The notes beneath the pieces were generated by a model, which was given only the letters and a program-made list of their open reading frames with translations, was not told the DNA's origin and did not search any database. Of a stretch of DNA of 64,000 bases, positions 60,214 through 64,000 are shown in pieces. The translations under genes and the position numbers were made by a program. Origin of the DNA: VAZQ01 sp045811525 (lineage in GTDB: Bacteria; Pseudomonadota; Alphaproteobacteria; Rhizobiales; Xanthobacteraceae); the NCBI GenBank assembly GCA_045811525.1, contig JBJMTV010000042.1, positions 3,265-67,264 of the forward strand, given 5' to 3'. The stretch's first letter is position 1; the number at the start of each line of letters is the position of its first letter.

Positions 60214-63045
60214 CTAGCGACCGCGCGGTCGCCAGCCCCCGCGCATGCCTGGCCGGCCCGTCGTGGAGCGCGGGCCCGGGCGGTAGGGTTTCGCCTCGCG
60301 CGCGGGGCCGGGACCCATTTCGTCGAGCTCAGGCTTGCGCGGGCGCTCCCCCTTCGCAGCCGTGCCGCCCGAACGCAGCGGCCGCACCTCATGCGCAAGT
60401 GCAATGCCCATCTCGTCGAGAGCCGGTTTGTGCACGCGGCTGCGGGCGCCTGGTGAGCCGGCGCTCACTTTGGCGGTGGGATCGTCGATCACGGCAAGCT
60501 CGGTCGCGCGCAGACGCTTGATCTCATCGCGCAATCGGGCCGCCTCCTCGAAATCGAGGTCGGCGGCGGCTTCACGCATGCGCGTCTCGAGATCCCCGAT
60601 CACCGCCTCAAAATTGTGCCCTATCGTGGCGGTTTGCTCCTCGCCGATCCCAGCGAGGCCGCCCCCGGTCGAAATCAGCACGTGGTCGCGCTCGTAGACG
60701 GACTGCAAGATGTCGGCGATACCTTTGCGTATGCTCTCCGGAGTAATTGCATGCGCAGTATTGAACGCTTCCTGCTTCTCGCGGCGGCGGTTGGTCTCCG
60801 CTATCGCACGCTCCATCGACCCGGTGACACTGTCGGCATAGAGCACGACACGACCGTCCACATTTCGAGCGGCACGGCCGATCGTCTGGATTAGCGACGT
60901 CTCGCTGCGCAGGAAGCCTTCCTTGTCGGCATCGAGGATTGCCACCAGCGCACATTCCGGAATGTCCAGCCCCTCGCGTAACAGATTGATGCCGACAAGC
61001 GCGTCGAAGGCGCCGAGCCGTAGATCACGGATGATCTCGATGCGTTCTAATGTGTCGATGTCGGAGTGCATGTACCGCACGCGAATGCCTTGCTCGTGCA
61101 AGTATTCCGTAAGGTCCTCGGCCATGCGTTTGGTCAGCACCGTGACCAGCGCGCGATAGCCGCGTGCCGCCATCTGGCGCACCTCGCCGACAAGGTCATC
61201 CACCTGCGTGCGCGCGGGCCGCACCTCGACCGGCGGGTCGATCAGACCTGTCGGGCGGATCACCTGCTCGGCAAAGACCCCATGCGCCTGCTCGATCTCC
61301 CACCCTCCGGGTGTCGCCGATACGGCAACGGTCTGCGGACGCATGGCGTCCCATTCCTCGAACCGTAATGGACGGTTATCCATGCAGGAGGGCAGGCGGA
61401 AGCCATACTCGGCGAGGGTTGCCTTACGCCGGAAGTCGCCGCGGAACATGCCGCCGAGTTGCGGGATGGTGACGTGACTTTCGTCGACGAAGACCAGCGC
61501 GTTGTCGGGGACGTATTCGAACAAGGTGGGCGGCGGCTCGCCGGGCTTGCGACCAGTGAGATAGCGCGAATAGTTCTCAATGCCCGCACAGCTTCCGGTC
61601 GCCTCCATCATCTCGAGATCATAGAGCGTGCGCTGCTCCAGGCGTTGTGCCTCCAGCAGTCGGCCGGCGCTGTTGAGCTGGCCCAAACGAAGCTTCAGCT
61701 CCTGCTTGATGCCGGCAATCGCCTGCAGCAGCGTCGGGCGCGGTGTTACGTAATGCGAGTTGGCGTAGACTTTCACGAATTCGAGCTCGTCGGTCTTGGC
61801 GCCGGTAAGCGGATCGAACTCGTGGATCGATTCGATCTCGTCGCCGAACAGCGACACCCGCCAGGCGCGGTCCTCGTAATGCGCGGGAAAGATTTCGATG
61901 ACATCGCCGCGAACACGAAATGAGCCGCGATAGAAGTCACCGGCGCTGCGCTTATATTGCAGGGCCACCAGATCGGCGATCAGCTGACGCTGATTGATGC
62001 GTCCACCCTGCGTCAGGGTAAACGTCATCGCCGAATAGGTCTCGACCGAGCCGATACCGTAGATGCACGAGACCGACGCTACGATGATCACGTCATCGCG
62101 CTCGAGCAACGACCGCGTCGCGGCATGACGCATACGGTCGATCTGCTCGTTGATCGACGATTCCTTCTCGATATAGGTATCGGTGCGCGGCACATAGGCT
62201 TCCGGCTGGTAGTAGTCGTAATAGCTGACGAAGTACTCGACCGCGTTCTCGGGAAAGAACGTCTTGAACTCGCCGTAGAGCTGCGCCGCCAGCGTCTTGT
62301 TGGGTGCGAGAACCAGCGCCGGCCGTTGCGTCTCCTCGATCACCTTGGCCATGGTGAAGGTCTTCCCGGAGCCGGTCACTCCGAGCAATACCTGGGTGCG
62401 GTCGCGGCGCTTGATGCCTTCGGCCAAATCCCGGATCGCCTGCGGCTGGTCGCCCTTTGGATCGAAATCCGACCTGATCACCAGCGGGTGGCCACCTTCG
62501 GATTTCTCCGGCCGAGGCGGCCGGTGAGGGGTCCAGGGTCGCTCGCTGAACTCGGGACGGCCCTCCCGCAGCAATTTGTCGAGCGCCTGCGAGGTCGCCG
62601 CTACTCCCGAATGTCCATGCGGGACCACGGCGCCCCCGATGCGGCGGGCGGCGGGACTGCCCTCGCCTTGTGTGCCCGCGGGGGCGTCGTCCTCGGTCAA
62701 TCCGAGTGTGCGCGCCAGATCCGGATCCAGCTCGCCGAAGGGCTCTGGCGATTTTGCGATGTAACCAGCTTGCGGCGCCTCGTTGAAGGCCTGCGCCGTT
62801 GACTTGCGCGCCCGATGTGCGGCGGAAAAGTCGGCGCGCCGATCGAATGAGTTATCGGGCGGCGGCTGCAAGGCGGTTTGTGACCCAGGGCCGGCGGTGC
62901 CCTCCCCAATGCCAGGATTGAGCAGCTTTGCCAGGGCAGGGTCAATGGGCGGCAGATCGGGGCGCTCCGCCTTGGCGCGTGTCGGCCGCGCCGGATCCTT
63001 TTTTGAATGTTTCGCCGGATCGCGCGGCGGACGGGGCTTTGCCAT
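60214..63045 (-). CDS. uvrB: Excinuclease ABC subunit B with extended N- and C-terminal tails
   Basis: UvrB is the damage-verifying helicase of nucleotide excision repair. The product is 943 residues, about 270 longer than E. coli UvrB. The conserved body starts near residue 188 (HPLVIRSDFDPKGDQPQAI) with Walker A GVTGSGKT, the beta hairpin YYDYYQPEAYVPRTDTYIEKE, DESHVT, and the UVR domain near 825-860. The first 185 residues are a Pro/Ala/Arg-rich extension. The tail has two similar units, KPALDEMGIALAHEVRPLRSG and KPELDEMGPGPAREAKPYRPG, followed by Arg/Gly. Such tails occur in alphaproteobacterial UvrB. No SOS box was identified by eye. Confidence 0.97.
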   Translation of the reverse strand: MAKPRPPRDPAKHSKKDPARPTRAKAERPDLPPIDPALAKLLNPGIGEGTAGPGSQTALQPPPDNSFDRRADFSAAHRARKSTAQAFNEAPQAGYIAKSPEPFGELDPDLARTLGLTEDDAPAGTQGEGSPAARRIGGAVVPHGHSGVAATSQALDKLLREGRPEFSERPWTPHRPPRPEKSEGGHPLVIRSDFDPKGDQPQAIRDLAEGIKRRDRTQVLLGVTGSGKTFTMAKVIEETQRPALVLAPNKTLAAQLYGEFKTFFPENAVEYFVSYYDYYQPEAYVPRTDTYIEKESSINEQIDRMRHAATRSLLERDDVIIVASVSCIYGIGSVETYSAMTFTLTQGGRINQRQLIADLVALQYKRSAGDFYRGSFRVRGDVIEIFPAHYEDRAWRVSLFGDEIESIHEFDPLTGAKTDELEFVKVYANSHYVTPRPTLLQAIAGIKQELKLRLGQLNSAGRLLEAQRLEQRTLYDLEMMEATGSCAGIENYSRYLTGRKPGEPPPTLFEYVPDNALVFVDESHVTIPQLGGMFRGDFRRKATLAEYGFRLPSCMDNRPLRFEEWDAMRPQTVAVSATPGGWEIEQAHGVFAEQVIRPTGLIDPPVEVRPARTQVDDLVGEVRQMAARGYRALVTVLTKRMAEDLTEYLHEQGIRVRYMHSDIDTLERIEIIRDLRLGAFDALVGINLLREGLDIPECALVAILDADKEGFLRSETSLIQTIGRAARNVDGRVVLYADSVTGSMERAIAETNRRREKQEAFNTAHAITPESIRKGIADILQSVYERDHVLISTGGGLAGIGEEQTATIGHNFEAVIGDLETRMREAAADLDFEEAARLRDEIKRLRATELAVIDDPTAKVSAGSPGARSRVHKPALDEMGIALAHEVRPLRSGGTAAKGERPRKPELDEMGPGPAREAKPYRPGPRSTTGRPGMRGGWRPRGR

Positions 63046-63108
63046 CGCTGCAATATGGCGTGTGCGGGATCAGGGAAAAAGGCCCGCGCGGCCATCCGAA
63101 TCATGACC

Positions 63109-64000
63109 TCATTCGATCACTTCATTGGCACGCAGCAGAAATGCTTCTGGAATCCTTAGGCCAAGCGCCCTAGCCGTGGTCATATTGATAATGAGATCGA
63201 ACGTTGGCTGCTCGATAGGCAAATCGGCGGGCTTCGCGCCTCGCAGAATCTTGTCAACATAGTCGGCTGCGCGCCGGAACAGGTCCGGCAAGTTCGGCCC
63301 ATAGGACACCAGACCGCCCGCTTCGGCGTATTCTCGAAAGCCGTGCATGGTCGGCAGCCGCACTCCCAGCGCCAGGGTGTTGAGGCGCAACCGATTGGTC
63401 GTGAGCAGCGGATCGCTGCAGAGATAGAGCGCTTCCGCCCGGTCCTTCAGAGCGTCAAATGCAGGCGAGAAATCTTCGGTTCGCCGGACTTCCAATCGGA
63501 CGACCTCGAGGCCGAGCCGGTATGCCGCTGCCTGCGCCTCGCTCATCTCTAGCACGGCATTGGGACTGCTTGGCATTCGCCAAGATCGCCAACGTGCGGA
63601 GTCCGGGAAGAAGTTCGCGCAAGATTTCGAGTCGTTTGCCGGCAAGATCGGTTTGTTGGATTGATAAACCGGTGACGTTGCTGCCCGGCCGCGCCAGCGA
63701 AGCAACAAGACCGGTGCCGACCGGGTCTCCCGCCGCCGCAAATACCACCGGGATGGCTGCCGTCGCGCGCTTTGCAGCCACTGCTGCCGTGTTTCCATAG
63801 GTAAGGACGACACCGACCTTTAGCGTTACGAATTCGGCAGCGATTTCAGCGACCCGTTCGTTGCGTCCCTCTGCCCAGCGGTATTCGATCGCAACGGTTC
63901 TGCCTTCGATCCAGCCGAGTTCCCGCAATCGTTGTACAAAGGCCGAGGCCCATTGGGTTCCAGCCAAAGCCGTCCCCGAGCCTAGGAAGCCGATAGTCGG
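63109..64000 (-). pseudogene. ABC-type (PF04392-like) periplasmic receptor with internal frameshift, 5' end outside window
   Basis: Two overlapping frames together encode one protein of the TrpX/ABC uncharacterised receptor family. The first, from the window edge, reads PTIGFLGSGTALAGTQWASAFVQRLRELGWIEGRTVAIEYRWAEGRNERVAEIAAEF and on to LRTLAILANAK. The second continues SPNAVLEMSEAQAAAYRLGLEV and then VLGVRLPTMHGFREYAEAGGLVSYGPN to the normal C-terminus NEVIE. The join falls at about 63565-63575, where one base is extra or two are missing. The gene is thus broken, or contains a sequencing error. There are no transporter subunits in the window. Confidence 0.85.

Noticed and set aside
63455..63967. 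A separate 170-codon gene at the window end
   Set aside because: It is the first half of the frameshifted ABC receptor; the C-terminal part of this frame does not match the family.
1..64000. tRNA, rRNA, CRISPR array, transposase, integrase or phage genes
   Set aside because: None was seen on reading both strands: no T-loop consensus with a matching acceptor stem, no regular repeat-spacer pattern, and no such protein family.

Overview
The window is high-GC bacterial chromosome with alphaproteobacterial, Hyphomicrobiales-type gene content: cobS-cobT cobaltochelatase, a SUV3-like helicase followed by an S4 protein, fdxA and carD, RopB/Omp25-like outer-membrane barrels, DUF1236 proteins, a UvrB with long tails, and Bug-type solute receptors. 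A Bradyrhizobiaceae/Xanthobacteraceae-like organism is the best guess; this is inferred from protein families and gene order, not from a marker gene. I found no rRNA, tRNA, CRISPR array, transposase or phage gene.

Layout. 0-13.5 kb is mostly housekeeping: cobS (cut by the window edge), cobT, a phytase-like secreted protein, rpmB, a DUF3108 protein, the helicase/S4/fdxA/carD block, an LTxxQ-like secreted protein and a UbiD-family decarboxylase. 13.6-32.4 kb is an unusual block of envelope-directed genes: two paralogous secreted FecR-like proteins, a small secreted protein ending in GVGF, a 25-residue membrane peptide, two outer-membrane barrel proteins (one apparently a double barrel), three paralogous OmpA-like lipid/peptidoglycan-anchor proteins, a periplasmic caspase-like protease with an intact His/Cys dyad, a second caspase-fold protein that has lost both catalytic residues and carries TPRs, an AsmA-like protein, and a CHASE2-adenylate cyclase with its catalytic residues intact. 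Two CRP-type palindromes lie upstream of minus-strand genes in the same block. I propose this block as one envelope-sensing/proteolysis/cAMP module; it is the main candidate for an undescribed system.

32.4-36.7 kb is a catabolic cassette: a Bug receptor, a cupin and a MetE-like enzyme on the minus strand, divergent from a class III CoA transferase. 36.7-40.5 kb holds ilvE and a marR-response regulator-histidine kinase operon whose first gene may be leaderless. 40.7-50.2 kb mixes hypothetical proteins with proC, prs, and the lgt-midA-pgeF operon. 50.3-53.3 kb is ubiK, rplY, pth, ychF. 53.4-60.2 kb carries DUF4282, a MaoC pair plus MFS transporter, DUF1236 proteins, a PPP-type phosphatase and a DUF1232 protein. 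uvrB and a frameshifted ABC-type receptor gene close the window.

A dispersed imperfect palindrome occurs at about 21.9-22.0, 30.1 and 36.65 kb; the last copy supplies the final codons and stop of the CoA transferase gene.
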